A stretch of DNA of 64,000 bases from Actinomadura violacea (GCF_017573465.1 NZ_JAGEPF010000030.1:62001-126000); one strand, 5' to 3'. Shown: positions 1 to 8,891, numbered from the stretch's first letter. Translations and numbers: made by a program. Notes: generated from the letters alone by a model not told the origin.

Positions 1-1
1 C

Positions 2-1180
2 GGCAGCAACCTGCCCGCGCAGGTCGAGCTGTACGCGGCGCCGGGCGACGCCTACAAGTTCCTGTTCATGGCCAAGGGCGGCGGCAGCGCGAACAAGTCG
101 TTCCTGTACCAGGAGACCAAGGCCGTCCTGAACCCGAGGCGGATGATGTCCTTCCTGGAGGAGAAGATCCGCTCGCTCGGTACGGCCGCGTGCCCGCCGT
201 ACCACCTGGCGATCGTGGTGGGCGGGACGTCCGCCGAGTACGCGCTGAAGACGGCCAAGTACGCCTCGGCGCACTACCTGGACACGATGCCGACCGAGGG
301 TTCGCCGCTGGGCAACGGGTTCCGCGACCTGGAGCTGGAGCTGCAGGTGTTCGAGCTGACGCAGAAGCTCGGCATCGGCGCGCAGTTCGGCGGCAAGTAC
401 TTCTGCCACGACGTGCGGGTGATCCGGCTGCCGCGGCACGGCGCGTCCTGCCCGGTGGCGATCGCGGTGTCGTGCAGCGCGGACCGGCAGGCCCTCGCCA
501 AGATCACCGCGGAGGGCGTGTTCCTGGAGCGGCTGGAGACCGACCCGGCGCAGTACCTGCCCGAGACCACCGACGAGCACCTGGACGATCAGGTGGTGCA
601 GATCGACCTGAACCGTCCGATGGCGGAGATCCGGGCCGAGCTGACCAAGTACCCGGTGAAGACGCGGCTGTCGCTGACCGGCCCGCTGGTGGTGGCGCGC
701 GACATCGCGCACGCCAAGATCAAGGAGCGGCTGGACGCGGGCGAGCCGATGCCGCAGTACCTGCGCGACCACGCCGTCTACTACGCGGGCCCGGCGAAGA
801 CGCCGGAGGGCTACGCGTCGGGCTCGTTCGGGCCGACGACCGCGGGCCGGATGGACTCCTACGTCGAGCAGTTCCAGGCGGCGGGCGGCTCCATGGTCAT
901 GCTGGCGAAGGGCAACCGGTCCAAGCAGGTCACCGACGCCTGCAAGGAGCACGGCGGCTTCTACCTCGGCTCGATCGGCGGCCCGGCGGCGCGGCTCGCG
1001 CAGGACTGCATCAAGAAGGTCGAGGTCCTGGAGTACCCGGAGCTCGGCATGGAGGCCGTCTGGAAGATCGAGGTCGAGGACTTCCCGGCGTTCATCGTCG
1101 TGGACGACAAGGGCGGCGACTTCTTCGACATGGGGGCCGGGCAGGTGACCCTCATGCCGACCGTGCCGCCACGAAGGTGA
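2..1180 (+). CDS. Class I (Fe-S) fumarate hydratase, 5'-truncated by window edge
   Basis: Catalyses fumarate/malate interconversion in the TCA cycle in the cytoplasm. The open frame runs in from the window edge without a start, so this is the C-terminal 392 residues of a protein normally about 500-550 aa. It carries the class I core GGGSANKS (visible residues 26-33) and, near the end, TDACKEHGGFYLGSIGG. The Cys there (visible residue 314) matches a conserved Fe-S ligand position of the FumA/FumB family. The C-terminus is complete. A 14-bp hairpin follows about 60 bp downstream. A class II fumarase lies 2.2 kb away, so the strain encodes both types. Identification is firm; the exact start is outside the window. 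Confidence 0.93.
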   Translation, partial: GSNLPAQVELYAAPGDAYKFLFMAKGGGSANKSFLYQETKAVLNPRRMMSFLEEKIRSLGTAACPPYHLAIVVGGTSAEYALKTAKYASAHYLDTMPTEGSPLGNGFRDLELELQVFELTQKLGIGAQFGGKYFCHDVRVIRLPRHGASCPVAIAVSCSADRQALAKITAEGVFLERLETDPAQYLPETTDEHLDDQVVQIDLNRPMAEIRAELTKYPVKTRLSLTGPLVVARDIAHAKIKERLDAGEPMPQYLRDHAVYYAGPAKTPEGYASGSFGPTTAGRMDSYVEQFQAAGGSMVMLAKGNRSKQVTDACKEHGGFYLGSIGGPAARLAQDCIKKVEVLEYPELGMEAVWKIEVEDFPAFIVVDDKGGDFFDMGAGQVTLMPTVPPRR

Positions 1181-1238
1181 CGGAGCCCGGTCGACGGCCG
1201 GAGTCGCCGCAGGATTCAGAGCCGTTCCAGGTCCGTCG

Positions 1239-1274
1239 GCGCCCTGGAGTCCTCACCCGCGGACTCCAGGGCGC
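1239..1274 (+). terminator. Hairpin after class I fumarase
   Basis: Perfect 14-bp stem (GCGCCCTGGAGTCC / GGACTCCAGGGCGC) with an 8-nt loop, 58 bp after the fumarase stop. There is no T-tract, as usual for actinobacterial terminators. It lies between the fumarase end and the end of the recombinase remnant on the other strand, so it could stop transcription from both sides. Confidence 0.6.
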
Positions 1275-1280
1275 GGTCCA

Positions 1281-1926
1281 GCGGTCGTCTCCTGCCCGAT
1301 CGCCTCAGCGATCGGGACATCTCTCAAATGATCAGGAACGTTCACGTCGATGATGACCGGCGGTTCGGCGCAACGTCCGCCTTGGAGGCCCGAACGACCT
1401 GCGTTCGTCCAGGTCCTTCTCTGCCCAGAGTTCTCGAAAAGTCCGACCGGTTCCGATCAGTTCCACGTCCGGCGAACCGGTAGCCGAACGGTTCGACCCC
1501 TCCAAACCAGGCACCCTCCTCGCGAAGCCTGCGCGAAGCGTCCAGGGACCGCGCCTGGATGGTGTCGAGCTCTCCCTCGGCGAAGGCGGCGATGATCCGG
1601 GCGAACATCTTCCCCATGGGGGTGGAGAGGTCAAGGGACTCGGAGGTCGAGACGACGACTTTCTCCCGCTCGTTGCACCAGTCGACGAGTTCGGCGAAGT
1701 GGCGGGAACGGCGGGTCAACCGATCGAGCCTCCAAACGTAGAGCACGTCGAACTCGTCGGCCCGGCGGGTCAACCACTTGCCCAGTTCAGGTCGCTTGAA
1801 GGGACTGACGCCCCCCGACACGTCCAGATCCTCCGCCCAGCCGACGATCGTGCCCATGACGGCCGGTCCGATGCTCCAGTGCTCGATGTGCTCCCGCTGA
1901 CGCTGCGGCGAGCGAGGAGTCGACAT
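1281..1926 (-). pseudogene. Decayed site-specific serine recombinase
   Basis: The longest intact frame (1342-1926, 194 aa) holds most of a resolvase-type catalytic domain: SPQRQREHIE, VGWAEDLDVSGGVSPF, YVWRLDRLTRRSRHF, GKMFARIIAAFAEGE and a truncated GVEPFGYR. A stop lies three codons upstream of the ATG, so the usual N-terminal strand is missing. Arg-Met-Ser at the ATG may be what remains of the catalytic RxS. After about position 1465 recombinase-like sequence continues in a second frame (GTGRTFRELWAEKDLDERRSF, near 1410-1470), returns to the first (VRASKADVAPNRR), then shifts to a third (PVIIDVNVPDHL, near 1325-1362). The long middle recombinase domain is absent. I infer a deleted, frameshifted relic of a prophage or integrative element that can no longer recombine. 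No attachment site or partner genes are visible. Confidence 0.72.
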
Positions 1927-2027
1927 GCGGGGTGTTCAGGGGCGGCAGGTCACATATTGGGACTAAATCCCATCTGGTCCAGACGTCTCCCCGATGACCG
2001 CGCGGCCACTCCGGTATCTTTTCCGCC

Positions 2028-3302
2028 ATGTCTCAGTCAGAGCGCCTCGTGCTGGCGACGCGCTACCGGCTGGTCTCGGAAATAGGTCAGGGCGCCAACG
2101 GCACCGTCTGGCGGGGCCATGACGAGCTCCTCGATCGCGCGGTGGCGATCAAGGAGCTGCGGCTCCCCGAGGACCTTTCCCAGGACGACCGGGTGGTCTT
2201 CTTCCGCCGTACGCTGCGGGAGGCGCGCGCGCCCGCACAGCTGCGCACCCACTCGATCGTCGAGGTCTACGACGTCGTCACCGAGCAGGGACGGCCGTGG
2301 ATCGTGATGGAGATGATCGAGGCGCCGAACCTCGAGCAGCTCATCGAGCGCGACGGCCCGCTGCCGCCCGAGCGCGTCGCGCACATCGGCCGCCGGCTGC
2401 TGGACGCCCTGAACACCGCGCACAAGGCCGGGATCGTGCACCGCGACCTGAAGCCGAGCAACGTGCTGCTGGACGGCGACCGGGTCGTGCTCACCGACTT
2501 CGGGCTGGCGTTCTCCTCGGGCTCGGCGAGCCTGACCAAGACCGGGCACTTCATGGGCTCCCCCGCCTACGTCGCCCCGGAGGTCGCCGCGGGCGAGAAG
2601 GCCACCCCCCGCTCCGACCTGTGGTCGCTCGGCGCGACCCTGTACGCCGCGCTGGAGGGCCGCCCGCCGTTCGAGCGCGACAACGTGATGGCGACGCTGA
2701 GCGCGCTGGCGAACGAGTCGACGCCGCCGCCGCAGAACGCGGGCGCGCTCGGCCCGGTGATCACCGGGCTGCTGGAGAAGAACCCGACGCGGCGGCTCAG
2801 CCACGCGCGCGCGGTGGACCGGCTGGAGCGCGCCATGGCCGGGCCGCGCGCCGCGCGCCGGCAGGCGACCCCCCGCTACCGGATGATGGCGGTGATCGCG
2901 CTGATCGGCGCGACCGTGGCGTCCTGCGGGATCGGCGCGACGGCGCTGATCGTCGGGATGATGCGGGAGAGCCCGGGGCCGTCCCCGACCTCGCATGCCT
3001 CGGTACCGGCCGGCCGGCCCGGCGAGGCCGCCCCGCCGGCCGGTGTCGCGAGCAGCACGCTGGTCGTGCGGGCCCGCACCGGCTCCTGCAAGATCTTCGT
3101 GTCGGTGCCCGGCACCGCGATGCGGGTGCTGAGCGACGAGACGCTCGCCCGAGGCGAGGCGCGCCAGTACGGCGAGGCCCACATCAACGCCGTGATCTAC
3201 GACGCGTCCGCCTGCGACGTGTGGGTGAACGGCCAGGAGAAGCCGCTGGGCAAGGCCGGTGAGCGCGTCAGCTACACGGTGACGAAGGGCTCCGGGGGCT
3301 GA
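2028..3302 (+). CDS. Transmembrane serine/threonine protein kinase
   Basis: Hanks-type Pkn kinase that phosphorylates Ser/Thr of target proteins. Residues 12-270 form the kinase domain: glycine loop GQGANGTV (20-27), ATP-binding Lys42 in AIKEL, catalytic HRDLKPSN (near 138-145), DFG (near 157-159) and YVAPE. A basic linker leads to one membrane segment (about 286-312), then a Ser/Pro/Ala-rich stretch and a short extracytoplasmic domain with two Cys (near SCKIF and SACDVW) that could form a disulfide. No PASTA repeats. The ATG at 2028 follows a TATCTT element by a few bases, suggesting a very short leader. It stands alone between a recombinase relic and fumC, with no adjacent phosphatase or FHA gene. 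Targets cannot be inferred. Confidence 0.93.
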   Translation: MSQSERLVLATRYRLVSEIGQGANGTVWRGHDELLDRAVAIKELRLPEDLSQDDRVVFFRRTLREARAPAQLRTHSIVEVYDVVTEQGRPWIVMEMIEAPNLEQLIERDGPLPPERVAHIGRRLLDALNTAHKAGIVHRDLKPSNVLLDGDRVVLTDFGLAFSSGSASLTKTGHFMGSPAYVAPEVAAGEKATPRSDLWSLGATLYAALEGRPPFERDNVMATLSALANESTPPPQNAGALGPVITGLLEKNPTRRLSHARAVDRLERAMAGPRAARRQATPRYRMMAVIALIGATVASCGIGATALIVGMMRESPGPSPTSHASVPAGRPGEAAPPAGVASSTLVVRARTGSCKIFVSVPGTAMRVLSDETLARGEARQYGEAHINAVIYDASACDVWVNGQEKPLGKAGERVSYTVTKGSGG

Positions 3303-3414
3303 CCGGAGCCGGTCCCGCGCGGGAATGCGCGGGCGCCCCGCGCCGCTGCCTTGAAGGACGGCGGTGACGATTGCGCGGGGGCTCCTCGGGGACGTCCCCC
3401 ATGGAGGTGGCTTC

Positions 3415-4815
3415 ATGTCGGAGCAGGAATTCCGGGTCGAGCACGACTCCATGGGCGAGGTCCGGGTGCCGGCGGCGGCGAAGTGGCGGGCGCAGACGCA
3501 GCGGGCCGTCGAGAACTTCCCGATCTCGGGCCGCGGGCTGGAGCCGGCGCACATCGCCGCGCTGGGGCAGGTGAAGGCGGCGGCCGCGGCGGTCAACGCG
3601 GAGCTGGGCGTGCTGGACAAGGACCTCGCCGAGGCGATCGGGGAGGCGGCCCGCGAGGTCGCGGACGGCAGGTGGAACGACCAGTTCCCCATCGACGTGT
3701 TCCAGACCGGGTCGGGGACGTCGTCGAACATGAACGCCAACGAGGTCGTGGCGACGCTGGCGCAGGAGCGGCTCGGCAAGCTGGTCCATCCGAACGACCA
3801 TGTGAACGCCTCCCAGTCGTCCAATGACGTGTTCCCGTCGTCCATCCACATCGCGGCGACCGGCGCGGTGGTGAACGAGCTGATCCCGGCGCTGCGGCAC
3901 CTGCGCGACGCGCTGGCCCGCAAGGCGGAGGAGTTCGCGACGGTCGTGAAGTCGGGCCGCACGCATCTGATGGACGCGACGCCGGTGACGCTCGGGCAGG
4001 AGTTCGGCGGGTTCGCGGCGCAGGTCGGGCATGGTGTGGAGCGGCTGGAGGCGGTGCTGCCGCGGCTGGCGGAGCTGCCGCTCGGCGGCACGGCGGTCGG
4101 CACCGGGATCAACACGCCGGAGGGGTTCGCCGCGCGCGTCATCGCGGAGATCGCGCGGGCCACCGGGCTGCCGCTGACCGAGGCGCGCGACCACTTCGAG
4201 GCGCAGGGCGCGCGGGACGGGCTGGTCGAGGCGAGCGGCGCGCTGCGCACCGTCGCGGTCAGCCTCAACAAGATCGCCAACGATCTGCGCTGGATGGGGT
4301 CGGGGCCGCGCGCCGGGCTCGCCGAGATCCGGCTGCCGGACCTGCAGCCCGGCTCGTCGATCATGCCGGGCAAGGTGAACCCGGTGATCCCCGAGGCGGT
4401 GACGCAGGTGGCGGCGCAGGTCATCGGGAACGACGCGGCGATCGCGTTCGGCGGCGCGGCGGGCAGCTTCGAGCTGAACGTGATGCTGCCGATGCTGGCC
4501 CGCAACGTGCTGGAGTCGATCAAGCTGCTGGCGAACGTGTCGCGGCTGCTCGCGGACCGCTGCGTGGACGGGATCGAGGCGGACGTGGACCGGCTGCGCG
4601 AGTACGCCGAGTCGTCCCCGTCGATCGTGACGCCGCTGAACCGCTATATCGGCTACGAGGAGGCGGCGAAGGTCGCCAAGCAGGCCCTCAAGGAGCGCAG
4701 GACGATCCGCGACGTCGTGATCGAGCGCGGCTATGTGGCGGACGGGAAGCTCACCGAGGAGCAGCTGGACGCGGCGCTGGACGTCCTCGGCATGACGAAC
4801 GCGTCCCGCGGCTGA
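3415..4815 (+). CDS. fumC: Class II fumarate hydratase
   Basis: Oxygen-stable, metal-free fumarase (fumarate + water to L-malate), a cytoplasmic tetramer. It has family length (466 aa) and all hallmarks: TGSGTSSNMNANEV, the catalytic region SGRTHLMDATPVTLGQE, and the superfamily signature GSSIMPGKVNP. I chose the ATG at 3415 because a clear GGAGGTGG ribosome site ends 4 bp before it; the frame extends 17 codons upstream without support. A hairpin about 100 bp downstream separates it from the converging transglycosylase gene. It partly duplicates the upstream class I enzyme. An argininosuccinate lyase or aspartase is less likely because the whole sequence follows FumC. Confidence 0.97.
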   Translation: MSEQEFRVEHDSMGEVRVPAAAKWRAQTQRAVENFPISGRGLEPAHIAALGQVKAAAAAVNAELGVLDKDLAEAIGEAAREVADGRWNDQFPIDVFQTGSGTSSNMNANEVVATLAQERLGKLVHPNDHVNASQSSNDVFPSSIHIAATGAVVNELIPALRHLRDALARKAEEFATVVKSGRTHLMDATPVTLGQEFGGFAAQVGHGVERLEAVLPRLAELPLGGTAVGTGINTPEGFAARVIAEIARATGLPLTEARDHFEAQGARDGLVEASGALRTVAVSLNKIANDLRWMGSGPRAGLAEIRLPDLQPGSSIMPGKVNPVIPEAVTQVAAQVIGNDAAIAFGGAAGSFELNVMLPMLARNVLESIKLLANVSRLLADRCVDGIEADVDRLREYAESSPSIVTPLNRYIGYEEAAKVAKQALKERRTIRDVVIERGYVADGKLTEEQLDAALDVLGMTNASRG

Positions 4816-4919
4816 GGGCTCAGCGCCTCCTGGAGCCCTTCGGCGCGCGCGCGGCGGCACAAGCAAAGGCGCGGCGGATTAGGCCGTGAGACGGCGTCGT
4901 GGCGGCGCGGAGACGGAAA

Positions 4920-4948
4920 GAGGGGCCGGCCCACCGGGCCCGCCCCTC
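4920..4948. terminator. Bidirectional hairpin between fumC and the transglycosylase gene
   Basis: Arms GAGGGGCCGGCCC and GGGCCCGCCCCTC (one mismatch) around ACC, followed by CTTCG on the plus strand. It lies between two converging stop codons. Confidence 0.6.
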
Positions 4949-4972
4949 CTTCGTGCGCTCTAGTGCGTCGGC

Positions 4973-6040
4973 CTAGTACCAGCCGCTGGACTGCGAGTGC
5001 GCCCATGCACCGCAGGGCGTGCTGTAGCGGTCCTTGATGTAGCCGAGGCCCCACTTGATCTGGGTGGTGGCGCTGTTCTGCCAGTCGGACCCCGCGCTCG
5101 CCATCTTCGAGCCGGGCAGCGCCTGCGGGATCCCGTACGCGCCGGACGGGTTGGCCGCGTGGGTGTTCCAGTGGCTCTCCCTGTTCCACAGGTTCACCAG
5201 GCAGCCGAACTGGCCGGAGCCGCTCATGCCGTAGCTCGGCAGCAGCTTCTTGGCGATCTGCTGCGCCTCGCCCGCGGGCACCGGGTCGCCGGACGGGCCG
5301 CCGCTGCTCCCGCCGCCGGAGTCCTTCTTCTTCGTCGGCGTCGGGGTGGGGATCGGCTTGCCCTTGGCCTGCAGCTTCGGGCCCTTGGACGGGTCCTGAC
5401 GGGTCGCACGGGAGGCGCGCTCGTAGGCCTCCTTGCGGCGCATCTGCTCCATGACCATGGGGTCGACCTTGGGTGCTGCGGCGGCGTCGGCCACCCGCTT
5501 CGGCTGGACGGTCTTGGTGCCGCCGTCACCGGACCCGCCGGTCATCGCGAACGCGGCGCCACCGCCGCCGAGCACGACCAGCGCGCCCGCGGCGACCGCG
5601 GCGATCTTCAGGCCGTTGCCGCCGGAGCGGCGGGCCGAGCCGCGCGAGGAGCGGGAGCCGCCGAGCCGGCGCGGGCCGCCGGGGCGGTGGCCGGAGCCGG
5701 CGCCGGCCGCGGCGCCGAAGGCGATCTCGTCGCGGTGCTCGCCGGCGTCCTGGCCGGCGGGGCCGGGCGCGCCCATGGCGAAGGCGCCGGTCGCGCCGGC
5801 CGGGGACTCGCCCTGCTCGACGGGCTGGAAGCCGAGGGTGTCGCCGGCGGGGGCCGCACCCGCGGCGGGCCGCACTCCGGCGACCTTGACGTCGGCGTCA
5901 CCGGGCGCGGCCGGAAGGGGCTCGGCGGCACCGGTCAGGGGGGTCTCGGCGGCGGCCGGGGCCGCGTGCGACCACGGCTCCTCGGGGGCAAAGCTCTGTC
6001 GTTCGTCTCGCCTAGGGGACCCGGGACGGTCTCCGAACAA
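4973..6040 (-). CDS. Membrane-anchored or secreted lytic-transglycosylase-like protein
   Basis: Probable peptidoglycan-acting enzyme at the cell surface. From the chosen TTG the protein is about 355 aa: a disordered, Ala/Pro/Gly-rich cytoplasmic region, a basic stretch (RGSARRSGGNG), one hydrophobic segment (IAAVAAGALVVLGGGG), a Lys/Thr/Pro-rich linker, and a C-terminal SLT-like domain of about 80 residues with a possible catalytic Glu in NLWNRESHW, the GAYGIPQALPGSKM motif and two Cys. The frame is open to an ATG at 6094, but the first 18 codons are Arg-rich. TTG at 6040 has GGAAGG at good spacing, so I prefer it; the start remains uncertain. I looked for a c-di-AMP riboswitch upstream, common before such genes in actinobacteria, and did not find one. 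Confidence 0.8.
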   Translation of the reverse strand: MFGDRPGSPRRDERQSFAPEEPWSHAAPAAAETPLTGAAEPLPAAPGDADVKVAGVRPAAGAAPAGDTLGFQPVEQGESPAGATGAFAMGAPGPAGQDAGEHRDEIAFGAAAGAGSGHRPGGPRRLGGSRSSRGSARRSGGNGLKIAAVAAGALVVLGGGGAAFAMTGGSGDGGTKTVQPKRVADAAAAPKVDPMVMEQMRRKEAYERASRATRQDPSKGPKLQAKGKPIPTPTPTKKKDSGGGSSGGPSGDPVPAGEAQQIAKKLLPSYGMSGSGQFGCLVNLWNRESHWNTHAANPSGAYGIPQALPGSKMASAGSDWQNSATTQIKWGLGYIKDRYSTPCGAWAHSQSSGWY

Positions 6041-6398
6041 GGCGGTCCTTCCGACGGTCGCACGCGCATGGGCACGCGGGCGAGCTGCTTCCACCCCGGC
6101 CCGGCGGCGCGTCCGGCCTGCGGACGGCTCCGGGCCCCGAGCGGCCCGCGCCCGCGCGCTGTCACAGGGGGTGCGTGGCGGGCTGTGCCGCTCTGGGGGT
6201 GCTTACGAGGACACACAATGCCCGAGTCCGCGCCCTGCTCCGCAACCGAAACGAGATGAATGCTGCGCGTGGTGCGCTTGTCAACTCCCCGTTCGCCACC
6301 CCGAAAACGGGAGGAGACCTGCGGTTCTTCCGAGCCGCGGAGGTTCGTGTGACCTTCATCACACATCTACGATCCGGCGTTTAATGATCACTTTCCGT
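6041..6398. other. Intergenic leader region upstream of the transglycosylase gene
   Basis: Space between the divergently read transglycosylase start and the phoH terminator hairpins. Small frames here lack ribosome sites and recognisable products. The AT-richer stretch near 6340-6390 is the likely promoter area of the minus-strand gene, which would give a long leader, but I cannot assign hexamers. Nothing else recognised. Confidence 0.4.
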
Positions 6399-6427
6399 GG
6401 CGGAATCCGCGGCCTGCGGATTCCGCC
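6399..6427 (-). terminator. Distal hairpin downstream of phoH-like gene
   Basis: 12-bp perfect stem GGCGGAATCCGC / GCGGATTCCGCC with a 5-nt loop GGCCT, 80 bp past the phoH-like stop. Second of two tandem hairpins. Confidence 0.6.
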
Positions 6428-6441
6428 GCGCGGCGCGCGGA

Positions 6442-6481
6442 CGCCCCGCCGGCCCGCCCTCGCGGAGGGGCCGGCGGGGCG
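6442..6481 (-). terminator. Proximal hairpin downstream of phoH-like gene
   Basis: 14-bp perfect stem CGCCCCGCCGGCCC / GGGCCGGCGGGGCG with a 12-nt loop, about 25 bp after the phoH-like stop codon. Confidence 0.65.
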
Positions 6482-6506
6482 CCCGGTGCGTCCCGTCCCG
6501 CGGCCG

Positions 6507-7871
6507 TCAGGCCCCGACGTCGCCCAGCATGTCCGTCACCAGCGCCGCGATCGGCGACCGCTCCGAGCGCGTCAGCGTGACGTGCGCGAACAGCGGATGG
6601 CCCTTCAGCTTCTCCACCACCGCCGCGACGCCGTCGTGCCGGCCGACCCGCAGGTTGTCGCGCTGCGCCACGTCGTGCGTCAGCACCACCCGCGAGCCCG
6701 CGCCGATCCGCGACAGCACGGTCAGCAGCACGCCGCGCTCCAGCGACTGCGCCTCGTCCACGATCACGAACGAGTCGTGCAGCGAACGGCCCCGGATGTG
6801 CGTGAGCGGCAGGACCTCCAACATGTCACGCTCCACGACCTCGTCCATGACCTCCTGGGTCGTCACCGCCGAGAGCGTGTCGAAGACGGCCTGCGCCCAC
6901 GGCGACATCTTCTCGTTCTCCGAGCCGGGCAGGTAGCCGAGCTCCTGGCCGCCGACCGCGTACAGCGGCCGGAACACCACGACCTTGCGGTGCCGCCGCC
7001 GCTCCATCACCGCCTCCAGGCCCGCGCACAGCGCGAGCGCCGACTTGCCCGTGCCGGCCCGGCCGCCGAGCGAGACGATCCCGACGTCGTCGTCCATCAG
7101 CAGGTCCAGGGCGATGCGCTGCTCGGCGGACCGGCCACGCAGCCCGAACACCTCCCGGTCGCCCTTCACGAGCTTCACCGACTTGTCCGGCAGCGTCCGG
7201 CCGAGCGCCGAACCGCGCTCCGACAGCAGCCGCAGGCCCGTGTGGCACGGCAGATCCCGCGCCTCCTCCAGGTCCGCGCCGCCCGTCTCGTACAGCTCCT
7301 CGACGAGCCCGGACGGCACCTCCAGCTCCCGCATCCCGGTCCAGCCGGACTCCACCACGGCGAGCTCGGCCCGGTACTCCTCGGCGGCGAGCCCGACCGC
7401 GGACGCCTTCACCCGCATCGGCAGGTCCTTGGAGACCAGCACCACGTCGCGTCCCTCGCGGGCCAGCCACGCCGCCACCGACAGGATGCGGGTGTCGTTG
7501 TCGCCGAGCCGGAAGCCGTCCGGCAGCACGCTCGGGTCGGAGTGGTTCAGCTCGACCCGCAACGTCCCGCCCTGGTCGCCGAGCGGCCCCTGCACCGACA
7601 CGGCCTCGTCCAGCCGGCCGTGCTCCAGCCGCAGGTCGTCCAGGGTGCGCAGGGCCTGCCGGGCGAAGTAGCCGAGCTCCGGGTGGTGGCGCTTTCCCTC
7701 GAGCTCGGAGATGACGACGATGGGGAGCACGACCTCGTGCTCGGCGAACCGGGTCATCGCCCCCGGGTCGGCGAGCAGGACACTGGTGTCGAGGACGTAC
7801 GTGCGCCGGTCCGGAACGGGCGTTCCGGCGGGGATCCCGGACTCGGGACGGCGCGGGGAGGTTGTGGCCAC
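6507..7871 (-). CDS. PhoH-family PIN-ATPase (PhoH2 type)
   Basis: Fusion of an N-terminal PIN ribonuclease domain with a PhoH RNA-helicase-like ATPase, as in mycobacterial PhoH2 (Rv1095), which unwinds and cleaves RNA. PIN acidic residues begin at Asp28 (YVLDTSVLL), with Glu in VVISELEGKRHH and Asp in LGDNDTRIL. The ATPase half has Walker A GRAGTGKSALA (about 268-278), Walker B VIVDEAQSLE and the arginine-bearing TLTRSERSPIA near the C-terminus. Length (454 aa) is normal for the family. It is transcribed alone and followed by two strong hairpins. Its vicinity to a Z-prenyl synthase and fumarase parallels the mycobacterial arrangement. No small antitoxin-like gene overlaps its start. Confidence 0.95.
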   Translation of the reverse strand: MATTSPRRPESGIPAGTPVPDRRTYVLDTSVLLADPGAMTRFAEHEVVLPIVVISELEGKRHHPELGYFARQALRTLDDLRLEHGRLDEAVSVQGPLGDQGGTLRVELNHSDPSVLPDGFRLGDNDTRILSVAAWLAREGRDVVLVSKDLPMRVKASAVGLAAEEYRAELAVVESGWTGMRELEVPSGLVEELYETGGADLEEARDLPCHTGLRLLSERGSALGRTLPDKSVKLVKGDREVFGLRGRSAEQRIALDLLMDDDVGIVSLGGRAGTGKSALALCAGLEAVMERRRHRKVVVFRPLYAVGGQELGYLPGSENEKMSPWAQAVFDTLSAVTTQEVMDEVVERDMLEVLPLTHIRGRSLHDSFVIVDEAQSLERGVLLTVLSRIGAGSRVVLTHDVAQRDNLRVGRHDGVAAVVEKLKGHPLFAHVTLTRSERSPIAALVTDMLGDVGA

Positions 7872-7994
7872 TCGATCTCCCTGACTATGGGGGATGTACC
7901 GGTGGCGCGACAGTCCGCCCCCGTGCGGCCGGTGCCCCGTGACAAGGGGCGGCCTGGGGCGGTGGTCCCTGCGTTGGAGGCGTCAGGAAGACCG

Positions 7995-8891
7995 TCAGGT
8001 ACCGTAGCGCCGGTGCCGCGCGGCGTAGGAACGCATGGCCCGCAGGAAGTCGACCTTGCGGAAGTCCGGCCAGTGGACCTCGCAGAAGTAGAACTCCGAG
8101 TGGGCGCTCTGCCAGAGCATGAAGCCGGACAGGCGCTGCTCCCCCGAGGTGCGGATGACCAGGTCCGGGTCCGGCTGGCCGCGCGTGTAGAGATGCTCGG
8201 CGATGTGCTCCACCTCGAGGACCTCGGCGAGTTCCTCGATGCTGGTGCCACGGCTCGCCTGCTCGATGAGCAGTGAGCGCACCGCATCAGCGATCTCACG
8301 CCTACCTCCATACCCAACGGCGACGTTCACAATCAGGCCGGGAGCGCCGGATGTCGCCTCACCCGCGTCTTTCAGGACGCGGGCGGTCTTATCGGGCAGG
8401 AGGTCGAGGGCGCCGACGGGCTTGACGTGCCACCCGTCGTCGGCGAGCTTGCGGACGGTGTTCTCGATGATCTCCAGCAGCGGGTCGAGCTGGTCCGCGG
8501 GGCGGTTCAGGTTGTCGGTGGACAGCAGCCACAGCGTGACGTGCTCCACCCCGGCCTCGGCGCTCCACTGCAGCAGCTCGGAGATCTTGTCGGCGCCGCG
8601 CTGATGCCCGTGGTTGACGTCGGCCAACCCCATCGACCTGGCCCAACGCCGGTTCCCGTCGAGGATGACCCCGACGTGGCGGGGGGTGATGTCGGTGGGC
8701 AGCGACGCCTCGACGCGGTGCTCGTACATGCGGTAGACGGCGTCGCGGACGGCCGCGTACGGCCCGCTGTGGCGGATCGCGTTGGTCAGCCGGGCACCGG
8801 CGGACGAGCCGCGGCGCGCCCCGCCGTCGCGGGCCCTGCCGCCCTTCGCGGTCTGCTCGCGCCGTGACGTCCCAGTACGCCGAACCCCCAT
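7995..8891 (-). CDS. uppS: Z-isoprenyl diphosphate synthase (UppS family)
   Basis: Cis-prenyltransferase that condenses isopentenyl diphosphate onto an allylic diphosphate in polyprenyl carrier lipid synthesis. Conserved blocks: HVGVILDGNRRWA with the Mg-binding Asp, the HQRGADKISELLQW helix, LWLLSTDNLNRP, and the C-terminal RTSGEQRLSGFMLWQSAHSEFYF. The first 35 residues are basic and low complexity, so the true start may be a later in-frame codon such as the Met before YEHRVEAS. Close to mycobacterial Rv1086, a short-chain (2Z,6E)-FPP synthase, so the product length could be short rather than C50/C55; sequence alone does not decide. Its position near phoH matches the conserved actinobacterial neighbourhood. 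Confidence 0.93.
   Translation of the reverse strand: MGVRRTGTSRREQTAKGGRARDGGARRGSSAGARLTNAIRHSGPYAAVRDAVYRMYEHRVEASLPTDITPRHVGVILDGNRRWARSMGLADVNHGHQRGADKISELLQWSAEAGVEHVTLWLLSTDNLNRPADQLDPLLEIIENTVRKLADDGWHVKPVGALDLLPDKTARVLKDAGEATSGAPGLIVNVAVGYGGRREIADAVRSLLIEQASRGTSIEELAEVLEVEHIAEHLYTRGQPDPDLVIRTSGEQRLSGFMLWQSAHSEFYFCEVHWPDFRKVDFLRAMRSYAARHRRYGT

Noticed and set aside
2037..4523. Very long open frame antisense to the kinase and fumC
   Set aside because: Shadow of GC-rich coding DNA on the other strand; composition is Arg/Ala/Gly-only with no family motifs and no ribosome site.
6175..6384. Possible 69-aa plus-strand gene between transglycosylase and phoH genes
   Set aside because: No ribosome site, no recognisable features, and it runs against the likely leader of the minus-strand gene.
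6041..6398. c-di-AMP (ydaO-type) riboswitch upstream of the transglycosylase gene
   Set aside because: The region has a GAACGGGGAG-like piece, but the conserved CCGTCAGCTAACCTCG-like 3' block and the GGGGTGAA element are missing, so the call is not supported.
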